Assembly (NCBI RefSeq): GCF_018613575.1
Contig: NZ_JAGGPX010000027.1
Location: 83,085-147,084, forward strand
Direction: 5' to 3'
Source: Planococcus sp. ISL-110
Lineage (GTDB): Bacteria > Bacillota > Bacilli > Bacillales_A > Planococcaceae
Length of the DNA: 64,000 nt
Shown: positions 53,470-63,631 of the stretch, in pieces
Position numbering within the stretch: the first letter of the stretch is position 1
How the letters are laid out: each line of letters begins with the position of its first letter
Notes under the pieces: model-generated
Told to the model about the DNA's origin: nothing
Databases searched by the model: none
Seen by the model: the letters and a program-made list of their open reading frames with translations, nothing else
Made by a program: the position numbers and the translations under genes

Positions 53470-53844
53470 ATGACAAAAACATACCAAACAGGCGATACGG
53501 TTTCAGGTAAAGTAACTGGAATCCAGCCATACGGTGCATTCGTAGCTTTAGATGACCAAACACAAGGCTTGGTCCACATTTCAGAAATCACTCACGGTTA
53601 CGTTAAAGAAGTAAGTGAGTATTTGGCAGTAGGGCAAGAAGTTGACGTGAAAGTATTGGAAGTTGATGAGAAATCTAAAAAAATCAGCTTGTCAATCCGC
53701 GCACTTCAAGAGCAGCCACCAGCAGCTCAGAAAACTGAAAAACCAAAACAATCTCTTCAAACCCACGTTAACGAAAGTGATTCTGAAGGATTCAACTCAT
53801 TGAAAGACAAAATGCAAGAGTGGATCAAACGCTCTGGACAGTAA
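53470..53844 (+). CDS. yugI: S1-domain RNA-binding protein, general stress protein 13 type
   Basis: 124-residue ribosome-associated protein with one S1 domain (residues ~5-78). Seen: TGDTVSGKVTGIQPYGAFVA, GLVHISEITHGYVKEV and VGQEVDVKVLEVDEKSKKIS, all classic S1 blocks, then a low-complexity linker and a short conserved C-terminal helix LKDKMQEWIKRSGQ. B. subtilis YugI (GSP13) is the counterpart. It has its own strong promoter. Confidence 0.93.
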   Translation: MTKTYQTGDTVSGKVTGIQPYGAFVALDDQTQGLVHISEITHGYVKEVSEYLAVGQEVDVKVLEVDEKSKKISLSIRALQEQPPAAQKTEKPKQSLQTHVNESDSEGFNSLKDKMQEWIKRSGQ

Positions 53845-53893
53845 GAAATGAGTAAGTGCCTATGTAGATTCAGGCGCTAAAGCTAGACTATAA

Positions 53894-53938
53894 GAAAAAA
53901 ACGAAGCGCGGACATTATGTCTGCGCTTCGTTTTTTTT
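53894..53938 (-). terminator. Terminator of the RocR-like gene
   Basis: Minus-strand stem AACGAAGCGCAGA/TCCGCGCTTCGTT (one mismatch) with a T7 run; the stem overlaps the last codons. Confidence 0.85.
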
Positions 53939-55237
53939 GATTTTCCGCAACCGGTACTGCAGGTTTTGGCGGCTCATGCCAAGGGCAGCAGCAGCTTTCG
54001 TAACATTTCCACCATGCAGATCCATCGCCTTCTGCAAGTAATACATTTCAGCCTCGAACAGATATTCCTCCAATGGCAGTAAATCCGTATTCGATTGGAC
54101 GATAAAATCCTCGGGCTTATGCTCTCCCTTCAAATCGGTTTTAAGCTTAAAATGGTAAGGTAGCATGTCTACAGTAACTATTTCCTGCGTTGTCAGCATG
54201 GAAGTGGTCTCATCGAGCAGCAATTCAAGCTCTTTTAAATTGCCTGGCCAGTCATAGGCATGCAGTAAATCCGTAACTTCTGGATCCAATCCGCGGACAA
54301 CCGAACCGACCTTCATCCGGTGGCGGGAAAAGTAATCGTCAACAAACGGCAGAATGTCTTCTTTCCGAGAGCGCAGCGGTTCCACTTTGATGGTCATCGA
54401 TGAAAAGAAATAGTATAGATCCTTCAATAATTTATGCGAAGCAATCAACTCAACTGGATCATCGCCGACACTGGCAATAAAATATGTGTTGCCACGAGAA
54501 CTTTCTTCAGCCATCTCCAATAGTTGCTCCTGCAAAGACAGCGGCAGCAGGTCGATTCGTTCACAGTAAATCGTGCCCTCGCCTATCTTCTTGATGTCTT
54601 CCCCTAATTGATCGATGATGGTGCCGTCCGTCCCGTGGCAGTAGAGTGTGTACATCTGCCGATTAGAGGAATGTGCCGAATGGATCGCTTCCGCAATCAA
54701 TTCCTTGCCGGTTCCTGATTCCCCGACCAGCAGCACCGGCAATTTAGCCGTTGCCGCTTTTTCGGCTGTAGCAATCACTTTTTTCATGCTTTTGGATAAA
54801 GCGGTAATGGTCGAAAAGGTGATGGGCTCGTCATATTTTCTCAGCGGCTGATAAATTACTTTTTCAAGGGTGGTGACGTCACGTGATAATTCGATGGCGC
54901 CAATAAGAGTTTCTTCATCAAGAACAGGATACGTATCATTGATGGTGGTGATTTCCTGTCCTTTGCGGTTCCAATAGGTCTGTTTGACGTTAAAAACAGG
55001 CGTCCCGCTTTGCAGAACCTGCAGCAGGGTACTTTCGTGTTGGTCGAAACGAAACATCTCGAGCAGCGAACGATCCGCCAGCTCATCAAAATCAAAGCCT
55101 TCAATTTCCCGCATTTTTTTATTGTATAAAATCGTTTTTCCTTTTAGATCGATAGCATGGATCCCAACGGCCACTTGTTCTCCAGCAAATTTATAGAACG
55201 GCGATAAATCAGTATTTTCGGGTTTCAAAACGTTCAC
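53915..55237 (-). CDS. RocR-like NtrC-family regulator with degenerate AAA+ domain
   Basis: 440-residue regulator: PAS sensor (residues ~15-125), AAA+ domain (~140-365) and Fis-type helix-turn-helix (~405-432, NVTKAAAALGMSRQNLQYRL). Walker A GESGTGKE (172-179) and the sensor II block WPGNLKELE are intact. But the region between them is shortened: there is no GAFTGA loop, Walker B is GTIYCERID instead of GTLFLDEI, and LYYRL is LYYFF, so the arginine-finger position is lost. It lies divergent to rocA and is the likely regulator of rocA-rocD, but probably not with sigma-54. Alternative: a repressor or a co-activator of an intact homologue elsewhere. Confidence 0.85.
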   Translation of the reverse strand: MNVLKPENTDLSPFYKFAGEQVAVGIHAIDLKGKTILYNKKMREIEGFDFDELADRSLLEMFRFDQHESTLLQVLQSGTPVFNVKQTYWNRKGQEITTINDTYPVLDEETLIGAIELSRDVTTLEKVIYQPLRKYDEPITFSTITALSKSMKKVIATAEKAATAKLPVLLVGESGTGKELIAEAIHSAHSSNRQMYTLYCHGTDGTIIDQLGEDIKKIGEGTIYCERIDLLPLSLQEQLLEMAEESSRGNTYFIASVGDDPVELIASHKLLKDLYYFFSSMTIKVEPLRSRKEDILPFVDDYFSRHRMKVGSVVRGLDPEVTDLLHAYDWPGNLKELELLLDETTSMLTTQEIVTVDMLPYHFKLKTDLKGEHKPEDFIVQSNTDLLPLEEYLFEAEMYYLQKAMDLHGGNVTKAAAALGMSRQNLQYRLRKIKKNEAQT

Positions 55238-55278
55238 TCCAAAATTATTTTGACTTTTTAAATAAAAACACTTGAATT

Positions 55279-55297
55279 ATGCAACAATCTTTTGCAT
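55279..55297 (+). promoter_or_regulatory. Inverted repeat between the RocR-like gene and rocA
   Basis: ATGCAA-CAATCTT-TTGCAT, perfect 6-7-6 dyad in the divergent spacer, next to TATTATAAG and with a related TGCAAATTTTTTTTGCG at 55324-55340. A likely operator for the divergent regulator. Confidence 0.45.
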
Positions 55298-55367
55298 TAT
55301 TATAAGTGGAAACAGTTTGAAAGTGCAAATTTTTTTTGCGCTTACTTAAAACTCAAGGAGGAATAAC

Positions 55368-56912
55368 ATGATTCCCTACAAACACGAACCATTCACAGAT
55401 TTCTCAATTGACAAAAACCGCACAGACTACCTGGAAGGCATGAAGACAGTTAAAGCATACCTAGGTCAGGACTATCCGTTGATTATTGGTGGAGAACGCA
55501 TCACTACTGAAGATAAAATCATTTCATTCAACCCAGCAAATAAAGAAGAGCTAATTGGCCGCGTGTCAAAATCAACAAAAGAATTGGCTGAACAAGCCAT
55601 GCAGTCAGCTGATGAAGCTTTCAAAACATGGAAAAAAGTGAAACCTGAAATTCGTGCAGACGTATTGTTTAGAGCTGCAGCAATCATTCGCCGCCGCAAG
55701 CACGAATTCTCAGCTCTTTTGACGAAAGAAGCAGGCAAGCCTTGGAACGAAGCAGATGCAGATACGGCAGAAGCAATTGATTTCCTTGAATACTACGGCC
55801 GCCAAATGCTGCGTCTGAAAGATGGTATGCCAGTAGAAAGCCGTCCAGGCGAAGACAACCGCTATGATTATATTCCTTTGGGAGTAGGCGTTGTCATCTC
55901 ACCTTGGAACTTCGCGTTCGCAATTATGGCTGGAACAACTGCTGCAGCGATGGTTGCAGGAAATACGGTTCTATTGAAGCCGGCTTCAACAACACCGATT
56001 GTGGCTTACAAATTCATAGAAGTTCTTGAAGAAGCGGGAATGCCACCAGGCGTGGTCAACTACATTCCTGGACCGGGCTCAGAAGTTGGAGATTACTTGG
56101 TGGATCACGCGAACACGCGCTTCATCTCATTTACCGGTTCAAAAGAAGTTGGCCTTCGCATCGCGGAACGTTCTTCAAAAGTGAACAAAGGACAGCTTTG
56201 GATGAAACGCCTGATCGCTGAAATGGGCGGGAAAAATACAATGGTGGTGGATAAGGAAGCGGATCTTGAGCTTGCTGCACAAGCGATTGTTAAATCTGCT
56301 TTTGGTTTCAGTGGACAGAAATGTTCAGCTGGATCACGTGCGGTCATCGTTGAAGATGTTTACGATACAGTACTGGAACGTGTTATTGAATTGACAAAAG
56401 AATTGACGATCGGTGACCCGGTAGATCAGTCCAACTACATGGGACCGGTTATCGACGGAAACTCATACAAAAAAATTATGAACTATATTGAAATCGGTAA
56501 AGAAGAAGGCCGTCTAGTTGCAGGTGGAGATGGAGACGATTCCAAAGGTTATTTCGTAAACCCGACCGTTTTTGCTGATCTTGATCCGCAGGCACGAATC
56601 ATGCAGGAAGAAATCTTCGGTCCAGTCGTTGGTCTGATGAAAGCGAAAGACTTTGACCATGCAATCGAAATTGCCAACAATACGGAATATGGTTTGACTG
56701 GCGGAGTAATCACAAACAATCGCGCAAACCTTGAAAAAGCCCGCGAAGATTTCCACGTAGGAAACCTTTACTTCAACCGCGGCTGCACAGGAGCCATTGT
56801 TGGATATCAGTCATTTGGCGGATTCAACATGTCGGGAACTGATTCAAAAGCAGGCGGCCCAGATTATCTTGTTCTTCATATGCAAGCACAAACTACTTCT
56901 GAAATGTATTAA
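55368..56912 (+). CDS. rocA: L-glutamate gamma-semialdehyde dehydrogenase (1-pyrroline-5-carboxylate dehydrogenase)
   Basis: Oxidises glutamate semialdehyde, formed from ornithine or proline, to glutamate with NAD. Seen: [21 protein letters not shown], the general-base glutamate in AEMGGKN, and nucleophile Cys319 in [12 protein letters not shown]. 514 residues, aldehyde dehydrogenase group RocA/PruA of Bacillales, not fused to PutA. AAGGAGG precedes the ATG. A terminator lies between it and rocD. Confidence 0.96.
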   Translation: MIPYKHEPFTDFSIDKNRTDYLEGMKTVKAYLGQDYPLIIGGERITTEDKIISFNPANKEELIGRVSKSTKELAEQAMQSADEAFKTWKKVKPEIRADVLFRAAAIIRRRKHEFSALLTKEAGKPWNEADADTAEAIDFLEYYGRQMLRLKDGMPVESRPGEDNRYDYIPLGVGVVISPWNFAFAIMAGTTAAAMVAGNTVLLKPASTTPIVAYKFIEVLEEAGMPPGVVNYIPGPGSEVGDYLVDHANTRFISFTGSKEVGLRIAERSSKVNKGQLWMKRLIAEMGGKNTMVVDKEADLELAAQAIVKSAFGFSGQKCSAGSRAVIVEDVYDTVLERVIELTKELTIGDPVDQSNYMGPVIDGNSYKKIMNYIEIGKEEGRLVAGGDGDDSKGYFVNPTVFADLDPQARIMQEEIFGPVVGLMKAKDFDHAIEIANNTEYGLTGGVITNNRANLEKAREDFHVGNLYFNRGCTGAIVGYQSFGGFNMSGTDSKAGGPDYLVLHMQAQTTSEMY

Positions 56913-56941
56913 TCAATCGTAAAATGGTATAATAATTCACC

Positions 56942-56969
56942 AAAAGGCAGACGTAGGTCTGCCTTTTTT
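56942..56969 (+). terminator. Terminator between rocA and rocD
   Basis: Stem AAAAGGCAGAC/GTCTGCCTTTT with T6 run, directly followed by the rocD ribosome site; partial read-through into rocD is possible since there is no room for a promoter in between. Confidence 0.85.
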
Positions 56970-56987
56970 AAAAAAGGAGGAAATTGC

Positions 56988-58181
56988 ATGACACAAACAC
57001 AAACTATTATCAAACAAACAGAAAAATACGGGGCGAACAACTATCACCCACTACCGATCGTTATTACGGAAGCAGAAGGCGTTTGGGTAAAAGATCCAGA
57101 AGGTAATAAGTTCATGGATATGCTATCAGCTTATTCAGCTGTCAATCAGGGACATCGCCATCCGAAGATCATCCAGGCGTTGAAAGATCAGGCAGATCGC
57201 GTTACTTTGACTTCACGTGCGTTTCATAATGATAAATTGGCTCCTTGGTACCAAATGATCTGCGATATTTCCGGTAAGGAAATGGCGTTGCCGATGAACA
57301 CAGGCGCTGAAGCTGTAGAGACGGCTGTCAAAGCTGCACGCCGTTGGGCTTATGACGTTAAAGGCGTTGCTGAAAACCAGGCAGAAATCATTGCTTGCGA
57401 AGGCAACTTCCACGGCCGTACGATGACAGCTGTATCATTATCATCAGATCCTGAATACCGCAGAGGGTTCGGACCGATGCTTCCAGGTATCAAATTGGTT
57501 CCTTTCGGTGATTTGGAAGCATTGAGAAATGCCATTACTCCGAATACAGCTGCCTTCCTGATCGAGCCGATCCAGGGGGAAGCTGGTATCATCATGCCTC
57601 CACAAGGATTCCTTAAAGCCGCAAGAGAACTTTGCCGCGAAAACAATGTTCTTTTTATTGCTGATGAAATCCAATGTGGCCTGGCGCGTACTGGAAAAAT
57701 GTTTGCCTGCGAATGGGAAGACGTTACTCCAGATATGTACATCCTGGGCAAAGCACTTGGCGGCGGGGTGTTCCCGATTTCATGCGTAGTAGCCGACAAA
57801 TCCATATTGGGTGTATTCAATCCAGGCTCACATGGTTCTACGTTCGGTGGAAACCCGCTGGCCTGTGCAGTATCAGTTGCTTCTATGGAAGTCTTGGTTG
57901 ATGAAAAGCTTTCAGAGCGCTCTCAGGAACTTGGTGAATACTTCATGGAGAAATTGCGTGAAATCGATCACCCGTCTGTTAAAGAAGTCAGAGGCCGTGG
58001 TTTATTCATCGGTATGGAATTGACTGAAGCAGCAAGACCGTACTGCGAACAATTAAAAGAATTGGGCCTATTGTGCAAGGAAACACACGATACGGTTATT
58101 CGTTTTGCTCCGCCATTAGTCATTTCAAAAGAAGAGCTTGATTGGGCAATCGAACGCATTCAAAAAGTATTCTCTAAATAG
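56988..58181 (+). CDS. rocD: Ornithine aminotransferase
   Basis: PLP enzyme that moves the delta-amino group of ornithine to 2-oxoglutarate, giving glutamate semialdehyde for RocA. Seen: [32 protein letters not shown] with the PLP-ring Asp, and the PLP lysine Lys255 in [11 protein letters not shown]. 397 residues. AAAGGAGG before the ATG. Downstream of rocA, upstream of glutamate dehydrogenase, so the three form a continuous route. Confidence 0.96.
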   Translation: MTQTQTIIKQTEKYGANNYHPLPIVITEAEGVWVKDPEGNKFMDMLSAYSAVNQGHRHPKIIQALKDQADRVTLTSRAFHNDKLAPWYQMICDISGKEMALPMNTGAEAVETAVKAARRWAYDVKGVAENQAEIIACEGNFHGRTMTAVSLSSDPEYRRGFGPMLPGIKLVPFGDLEALRNAITPNTAAFLIEPIQGEAGIIMPPQGFLKAARELCRENNVLFIADEIQCGLARTGKMFACEWEDVTPDMYILGKALGGGVFPISCVVADKSILGVFNPGSHGSTFGGNPLACAVSVASMEVLVDEKLSERSQELGEYFMEKLREIDHPSVKEVRGRGLFIGMELTEAARPYCEQLKELGLLCKETHDTVIRFAPPLVISKEELDWAIERIQKVFSK

Positions 58182-58263
58182 CATTCACGTGGCACATAAA
58201 TATTGACATGTGTTACACTAGATGTTGAGTAATTACTAAAATATAAAGAGGCGAAATAATACA

Positions 58264-59508
58264 ATGGCTGAAAACTTGAACTTGTTGACGTCTACGCAGA
58301 ATGTTATTAAAATTGCATTGGATAAGCTTGGATACGAAGATGCAATGTACGAACTTCTAAAAGAACCGATGCGGATCTTGGAAGTGCGCATTCCGGTACG
58401 GATGGATGATGGCAAAACAAAAGTCTTTACGGGTTACCGCGCTCAACACAGTGATGCGGTCGGACCGACAAAAGGTGGAGTCCGTTTTCATCCGGATGTA
58501 AATCGTGATGAAGTTATTGCTTTATCAATGTGGATGACGTTAAAATGCGGAATTGTGGAACTGCCTTATGGCGGAGCAAAAGGCGGCATCATCTGTGACC
58601 CGCGTGAGATGTCCATGCACGAAATCGAGAAATTGAGCCGTGGGTATGTGCGTGCAATCAGTCAGATTGTCGGACCGAACAAAGACATTCCAGCACCGGA
58701 TGTGTTCACAAACTCACAGATCATGGCGTGGATGTACGATGAATACAGCAAACTTGATGAATTCAACTCTCCTGGTTTTATCACTGGCAAGCCGATTGTA
58801 CTCGGGGGCTCCCAAGGCCGTGACAAAGCGACGGCTCAAGGCGTAACCATCTGTATTAATGAAGCTGCCAAAAAGCGCGGCTTGGATATGCAGGGAGCAC
58901 GCGTTGTCATTCAAGGTTTTGGTAATGCCGGAAGCTTCCTGGCGAAGTTCCTGCATGATGCTGGAGCAAAAGTGGTCGGAATTTCGGATGCCTACGGTGC
59001 TCTTCACGATCCGGATGGCTTGGATATCGATTATTTATTGGACCGCCGCGACAGTTTTGGAACGGTTACGACCTTGTTTGATAACACCATTACAAACAAA
59101 GAGTTGTTTGAATTGGATTGCGATATCCTAGTACCAGCAGCTATCGCGAATCAGATTACAGAAGAAAATGCCAACGATATCAAAGCTTCTATTGTTGTCG
59201 AGGCAGCAAATGGACCAACGACTGCTGAAGCGACTAAGATGCTGACAGACCGTGGAATCCTTTTGGTTCCTGACGTTTTGGCAAGCTCTGGTGGAGTAAC
59301 GGTTTCTTACTTTGAATGGGTGCAAAATAACCAGGGTTATTATTGGACACAGGAAGAAGTGGACGAGAAACTCAACAAAAAACTGGTTGATGCATTTGAT
59401 AATGTCTACAACGTTGCCACTACACGCAATATCGACATGCGTCTGGCAGCTTATATGGTCGGCGCCCGCAGAACTGCAGAAGCTTCACGCTTCCGTGGAT
59501 GGGTATAA
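58264..59508 (+). CDS. gudB: NAD-type glutamate dehydrogenase (GudB/RocG)
   Basis: Catabolic glutamate dehydrogenase, converting glutamate to 2-oxoglutarate and ammonia. Seen: MTLKCGIVELPYGGAKGGI with catalytic Lys106, IPAPDVFTNSQIMAWMYDEY, and the NAD fold VVIQGFGNAGSFLAKFL. 414 residues. There is no small tandem duplication near the active site of the kind that inactivates gudB in some B. subtilis strains. gudB and rocG cannot be told apart by sequence here; the roc neighbours favour the rocG role. Confidence 0.95.
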   Translation: MAENLNLLTSTQNVIKIALDKLGYEDAMYELLKEPMRILEVRIPVRMDDGKTKVFTGYRAQHSDAVGPTKGGVRFHPDVNRDEVIALSMWMTLKCGIVELPYGGAKGGIICDPREMSMHEIEKLSRGYVRAISQIVGPNKDIPAPDVFTNSQIMAWMYDEYSKLDEFNSPGFITGKPIVLGGSQGRDKATAQGVTICINEAAKKRGLDMQGARVVIQGFGNAGSFLAKFLHDAGAKVVGISDAYGALHDPDGLDIDYLLDRRDSFGTVTTLFDNTITNKELFELDCDILVPAAIANQITEENANDIKASIVVEAANGPTTAEATKMLTDRGILLVPDVLASSGGVTVSYFEWVQNNQGYYWTQEEVDEKLNKKLVDAFDNVYNVATTRNIDMRLAAYMVGARRTAEASRFRGWV

Positions 59509-59516
59509 GACTCAAG

Positions 59517-59550
59517 AAAACCGCCTGGATCTGGGATCCAGGCGGTTTTT
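59517..59550 (+). terminator. Terminator of the glutamate dehydrogenase gene
   Basis: Stem AAAACCGCCTGGATC/GGATCCAGGCGGTTTT with T5 tail. Confidence 0.92.
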
Positions 59551-59619
59551 CTGTCTCAATCTTTTGCTTTTTGATTTGAGAAACTTCATAATATAATCTG
59601 AATAGAGGAGGATGATTGG

Positions 59620-60783
59620 ATGAATGCATTTTCATTTTATAACCCGGTAAAATTGATTTTCGGTGAAGGCCAGCTTCAGGCGGCCAAGAAAGAATTGCCG
59701 AAATTCGGTAAAAAAGTATTGCTTGTATACGGTGGTGGCAGCATCAAGAAGAATGGCCTTTATGATGACGTCATTCAAATGTTGTCAGAAGCTGACTTAG
59801 AAGTTTTCGAATTGTCAGGAGTAGAACCGAACCCACGGATTTCTACTGCCAGAAAAGGAATCGACATCTGCAAAAAAGAAGGCATTGAGATGATTTTGGC
59901 AGTAGGCGGTGGCTCAGTCATCGACTGCACTAAACTCATTGCTTGTGGTGCTAAGTACGACGGGGACGCATGGGATTTCGTTTCCCGTAAAGCACAGCCA
60001 AAAGAAGCTTTGCCTTTTGGAACAGTCTTAACAATCGCTGCAACCGGTTCTGAAATGAATGCAGGTTCGGTTATCACTAACGAAGAAACACAGGAAAAAT
60101 ATGGATGGGGAAGCCCGTTATCATTCCCGCAATTTTCAATTCTGGATCCGACTTATACATTATCGGTACCTGAAAACCAAACGGTCTACGGAATTGTGGA
60201 CATGATGTCCCATATTTTTGAACAATACTTCAATGACGCCAGCAATACGCCTGTCCAGGACCGGATGTGTGAAGGTGTTTTGAAAGCAGTCATCGAAACT
60301 GCACCAAAATTGATGGAAGATCTTCAAAGCTACGAACACCGTGAAACGATCCTGTTTGCCGGAACAATGGGTTTGAACAAATTCCTTGAAATGGGCTATA
60401 GAGGCGACTGGGGTTCACACAATATCGAACACGCCGTTTCTGCTGTCTATGATATTCCCCATGCAGGTGGATTGGCGATTCTCTTCCCACAATGGATGCG
60501 CCACAATGTAAAAGTGAATCCTGCACGTTTTGCTCAAATGGCAGTCCGCGTTTTTGATGTGGACCCGACAGGCAAATCAGAATCTGATATTGCACACGAA
60601 GGTATCGATCGCTTATCCGCGTTTTGGACTTCTTTAGGAGCACCAACACGTTTGGACTACTACGAAATCGATGATTCCAAAATCGACTTGATGGTTGAAA
60701 AAGCCATGGTCTATGGAGAATTCGGCAACTTTGCGAAATTGAAAGGCGAGGACGTCAAAGAAATTCTACAGGCGTCTCTATAA
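59620..60783 (+). CDS. Iron-containing alcohol dehydrogenase (YugJ/BdhA type)
   Basis: 387-residue NAD(P)H-dependent, Fe2+-type alcohol dehydrogenase, class of butanol dehydrogenases. Seen: nucleotide loop [33 protein letters not shown], and the metal-binding histidines in [20 protein letters not shown]. The role is probably aldehyde detoxification or fermentation. AGGAGG before the ATG; a terminator shared with the CDF gene follows. Confidence 0.94.
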   Translation: MNAFSFYNPVKLIFGEGQLQAAKKELPKFGKKVLLVYGGGSIKKNGLYDDVIQMLSEADLEVFELSGVEPNPRISTARKGIDICKKEGIEMILAVGGGSVIDCTKLIACGAKYDGDAWDFVSRKAQPKEALPFGTVLTIAATGSEMNAGSVITNEETQEKYGWGSPLSFPQFSILDPTYTLSVPENQTVYGIVDMMSHIFEQYFNDASNTPVQDRMCEGVLKAVIETAPKLMEDLQSYEHRETILFAGTMGLNKFLEMGYRGDWGSHNIEHAVSAVYDIPHAGGLAILFPQWMRHNVKVNPARFAQMAVRVFDVDPTGKSESDIAHEGIDRLSAFWTSLGAPTRLDYYEIDDSKIDLMVEKAMVYGEFGNFAKLKGEDVKEILQASL

Positions 60784-60784
60784 G

Positions 60785-60820
60785 AAAAAAGGCTCGGCGC
60801 TTAGCGCCGAGCCTTTTTTT
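60785..60820. terminator. Bidirectional terminator between the alcohol dehydrogenase and CDF genes
   Basis: Perfect stem AAAAAAGGCTCGGCGC/GCGCCGAGCCTTTTTT with a three-base loop. Confidence 0.93.
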
Positions 60821-60822
60821 GT

Positions 60823-61809
60823 TTATTTTTTATCAAGCGATGCCGGACGTTTGCTCAAATGTTTCCATTGAGTTTGGCCGTCATCTGCATCAAGAGAGAC
60901 AATTACGTCATCGACGCTTGGCTGGCTGAGGATGATTTCCGCTAATCGTTCCTGCAATGCATCGGCCTGTGTCACATTCAAATGTGAATCAACTTCAATT
61001 TTGGTTTCGACATGAAGAAACTCACCTTCTTTAACAACTTCCAGTGTTCTAATATCCCGGACATCAGGGTGATTACTCAATATATGTGCGATATGGTTTA
61101 CCATCTGCTCATCTGTTTCGCCAATGGCTCCACGGGCATTATCCAAAAAGACTTTCCCGACGACGTATAGCATCATAAAGCCGATGGCGATGGATGCCGC
61201 ACCTTCAATTTGCAGAAAGCCGGTATAATGGGCGATCAATACCGCAGTCAAAGCCAATAGACCACCGGCAGTAGCTACCAGATCTTCGAGAAAGACCAAT
61301 TTCGTTGCTGGCTTCGCTCTGTCCAAATGTTTGAAACTGGTCGTCAGCGGAGCCATTGCTCCACCTTTGACGCCGGCCTCATGCAAAATTTCCTTGCCAG
61401 CTTTATATAGGACAAAAAATTCAAGGATAATTGCAATAGACAATACTACAACACTGATGATGAATCCTTCTGCTTGCACAGGCTGAGTCATTTGATGCCA
61501 TCCTTCGATGATAGTTTCATAAGCCATGATTCCGACGATCAATACCGCGCCAAGGAGAACGATATTCAATAGACGCCCGAAACCATTCGGGAATTGTTTG
61601 GTCGGCGCTTTCTTCGAGAGTGCTGAACCGATGAAAACAAAATATTGGTTGGCTGCATCGCCGATCGAGTGCATGGTTTCTGCAAACATCGCAACGTTCC
61701 CTGTAAGGGAGAATGCGACCCCTTTCATTATCGCGATAAATGTATTAATGATTGCTGCCGTCAAAGATGGCTTATTGCCATTTTTCAATAACCCAAAAAA
61801 TTCCTTCAT
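60823..61809 (-). CDS. Cation diffusion facilitator metal exporter
   Basis: 328-residue CDF transporter, divalent-metal/H+ antiporter. Seen: six helices in the first ~210 residues, metal site MFAETMHSIGDAANQYF with HxxxD in helix 2, a matching site in helix 5, then a cytoplasmic C-terminal domain (SNHPDVRDIRTLEVVKEGEF on). The usual first D of helix 2 is Glu here (ETMHS), and the helix 2-to-loop segment SKKAPTKQFPNGFGR is as in the Fe/Zn-Mn-CDF branches. Metal (Zn, Mn, Fe, Co) undecided. Followed by mgtC-type gene in the same direction. Confidence 0.9.
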   Translation of the reverse strand: MKEFFGLLKNGNKPSLTAAIINTFIAIMKGVAFSLTGNVAMFAETMHSIGDAANQYFVFIGSALSKKAPTKQFPNGFGRLLNIVLLGAVLIVGIMAYETIIEGWHQMTQPVQAEGFIISVVVLSIAIILEFFVLYKAGKEILHEAGVKGGAMAPLTTSFKHLDRAKPATKLVFLEDLVATAGGLLALTAVLIAHYTGFLQIEGAASIAIGFMMLYVVGKVFLDNARGAIGETDEQMVNHIAHILSNHPDVRDIRTLEVVKEGEFLHVETKIEVDSHLNVTQADALQERLAEIILSQPSVDDVIVSLDADDGQTQWKHLSKRPASLDKK

Positions 61810-61825
61810 AAAAATTCCTCCTCAA

Positions 61826-62554
61826 TCAAATCAGTTCAATTTCAACTTGCACGACTTCTTCCATGTCTGATATTTCTTGGTACAAATCGATTGTGTCTTT
61901 CTCATGGGAAAAGGACATGCGAATCGATAGTATGTGGAACGAAGCGGAACTCTCCTTATTTGGATGGGTTATGGAAATGCTCTCGATAACCGATCCACCT
62001 GCTTTTAACTCATCTAACACCTCCCGGATCGCCGCTCGATCACCGACAACCACTTTTAAATTTGCTTCCACCATCATCAAGCGCTTTGGTCCGAACTTAA
62101 AGAGCAGGGGAGGCAGAGTTTCTATCCCAATCAAAACTAATAGAACTGCGGTTATTGCTTCAATATAGAAGCCGGCCGCAACTGCAATGCCGATTCCGCC
62201 GGCGCCCCAGATCATGGCGGCGGTCGTCAATCCGGAAATAGAATCATTGCCGCGTTTTAGAATAACTCCAGCCCCCAAAAAGCCGATACCTGAAACAATC
62301 TGTGCAGCGAGGCGCAGCGGATCCATTGTAATATTAACATTGTCATACTCGCTGCCTTGTGCAATATAGGCGGATTCAATCGAGATGATAGTTAATAGGC
62401 AACTGAAAGTCGAAATGACGATGCTTGTCTTTAACCCGACCGGCTTTCTTTTTAGTTCCCTTTCCAATCCAATAGCTAAACTTAAAAGAGCAGCTATTAC
62501 AAGTTTAAAGAAAGTTTCATATGAAGAAATTTGCATTGCACTGAAAAACTCCAT
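61826..62554 (-). CDS. MgtC/SapB-family membrane protein
   Basis: 242-residue protein with an N-terminal MgtC domain of four or five helices and a cytoplasmic ACT-like C-terminal domain from about residue 165. Seen: ALLSLAIGLERELKRKPVGL, VSGIGFLGAGVILKRG and GLTTAAMIWGAGGIGIAVAA, the family signatures. ATG at 62554 lies eight bases after GGAGG; an ATG at 62569 overlaps that site. Ends 17 bases before the CDF gene, so they form one metal-related operon. MgtC proteins affect Mg2+ adaptation and F1Fo ATPase in other bacteria. Confidence 0.9.
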   Translation of the reverse strand: MEFFSAMQISSYETFFKLVIAALLSLAIGLERELKRKPVGLKTSIVISTFSCLLTIISIESAYIAQGSEYDNVNITMDPLRLAAQIVSGIGFLGAGVILKRGNDSISGLTTAAMIWGAGGIGIAVAAGFYIEAITAVLLVLIGIETLPPLLFKFGPKRLMMVEANLKVVVGDRAAIREVLDELKAGGSVIESISITHPNKESSASFHILSIRMSFSHEKDTIDLYQEISDMEEVVQVEIELI

Positions 62555-62657
62555 AAGGAAAGCCTCCATTTCTTTATCTTGTATTGATTCTGCTTGATGA
62601 AAGTGGCAAACTTATTACGTGCATCGTCGGTGAAGTTGGAGAAGAAGAGGTGTTTGA

Positions 62658-63560
62658 ATGGAAAAACCGGCTGTCCACCCATATATCCCTATTATAATAG
62701 GAGTTTTCTCTGTAGCATTGTCAGCTATTTTCGTTAAGATGACATCTGCTGATTCTGGAGTTACTGCTTTTTACCGTATGCTGTTCTCCATACTGATTAT
62801 GAGTCCGGTCTTCTTTCTCAAATATACCCATGAAATCAAGAAGCTAAGCAAAAGGGACTGGATCTTCACCACCATTGCAGGAGTATTTTTAGCATTCCAC
62901 TTCATCTTGTGGTTTGAATCGCTGAATTATACATCGGTAGCCAGTTCAACAGTGCTTGTGACTCTGCAGCCTTTATTTGCTTTTGCGGGTACGTACTTTT
63001 TCTTTAATGAGAAACTTTCTAAAAAGACACTCATTGCTGGAGCTATTGCAATATCGGGCAGTGTGTTGATTGGCTATGGAGATTTTAAAGTAAGTGGAAG
63101 TGCTCTTTATGGAGATCTGCTGGCGTTAATTGCTTGTGCATTGATTACAGCCTATTTGTTATTTGGTCAGGATGTTAGAAAGAGATTGTCTTTGGTAACC
63201 TATACTTTTGTAGTGTATGGGGTGAGCACCGTAACGTTATTCTTCTATATTGTATTCAAAGAAGAATCTTTCGGTCCTTATCCGGCTTCCGAATGGATGT
63301 GGTTTTTATTATTGGCACTCATTCCGAATTTGCTTGGGCACACATTATTCAACTGGGCTTTGAAGTGGGTAAGTACCAATGTCATATCAATCGCAATACT
63401 TTTTGAGCCGATAGGGGCTGCTATACTTGCTTATTTTATACTTGGGGAGTATTTGAGCATCTCTCAAATAGTAGGTGGAAGTATAGTGCTGTCAGGGATT
63501 ACGTTGTTTGTTGCAGACTACCAAAAAATTAAAATACGCTTTTTAAAAATAAAGGCTTGA
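62658..63560 (+). CDS. EamA/DMT-superfamily transporter
   Basis: 300-residue membrane protein with ten helices in two EamA repeats. Seen: KMTSADSGVTAFYRMLFSIL in the first repeat, LNYTSVASSTVLVTLQPLFAF at the repeat end, and WVSTNVISIAILFEPIGAAI in the second repeat. GAGG lies just before the ATG. The gene starts about 100 bases from the divergent MgtC-type gene. Substrate unknown; amino acid or metabolite export is common. Confidence 0.9.
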   Translation: MEKPAVHPYIPIIIGVFSVALSAIFVKMTSADSGVTAFYRMLFSILIMSPVFFLKYTHEIKKLSKRDWIFTTIAGVFLAFHFILWFESLNYTSVASSTVLVTLQPLFAFAGTYFFFNEKLSKKTLIAGAIAISGSVLIGYGDFKVSGSALYGDLLALIACALITAYLLFGQDVRKRLSLVTYTFVVYGVSTVTLFFYIVFKEESFGPYPASEWMWFLLLALIPNLLGHTLFNWALKWVSTNVISIAILFEPIGAAILAYFILGEYLSISQIVGGSIVLSGITLFVADYQKIKIRFLKIKA

Positions 63561-63631
63561 TTTTTTGCTCGTGGCGGTTTATATTTATATATGTCCTTAA
63601 AACAACTCGAAAAAAATATTTTGAAATAGTA

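Noticed and set aside
55260..55340. Sigma-54 (-24/-12) promoter for rocA
   Set aside because: TTTTGCAT gives a possible -12, but ten bases upstream there is CA, not GG.
58203..58235. TTGACA upstream of glutamate dehydrogenase as a promoter
   Set aside because: TTGACA is seen but the best -10 (TACACT) is only five bases away, and at 17 bases the sequence is TGAGTA; not convincing.
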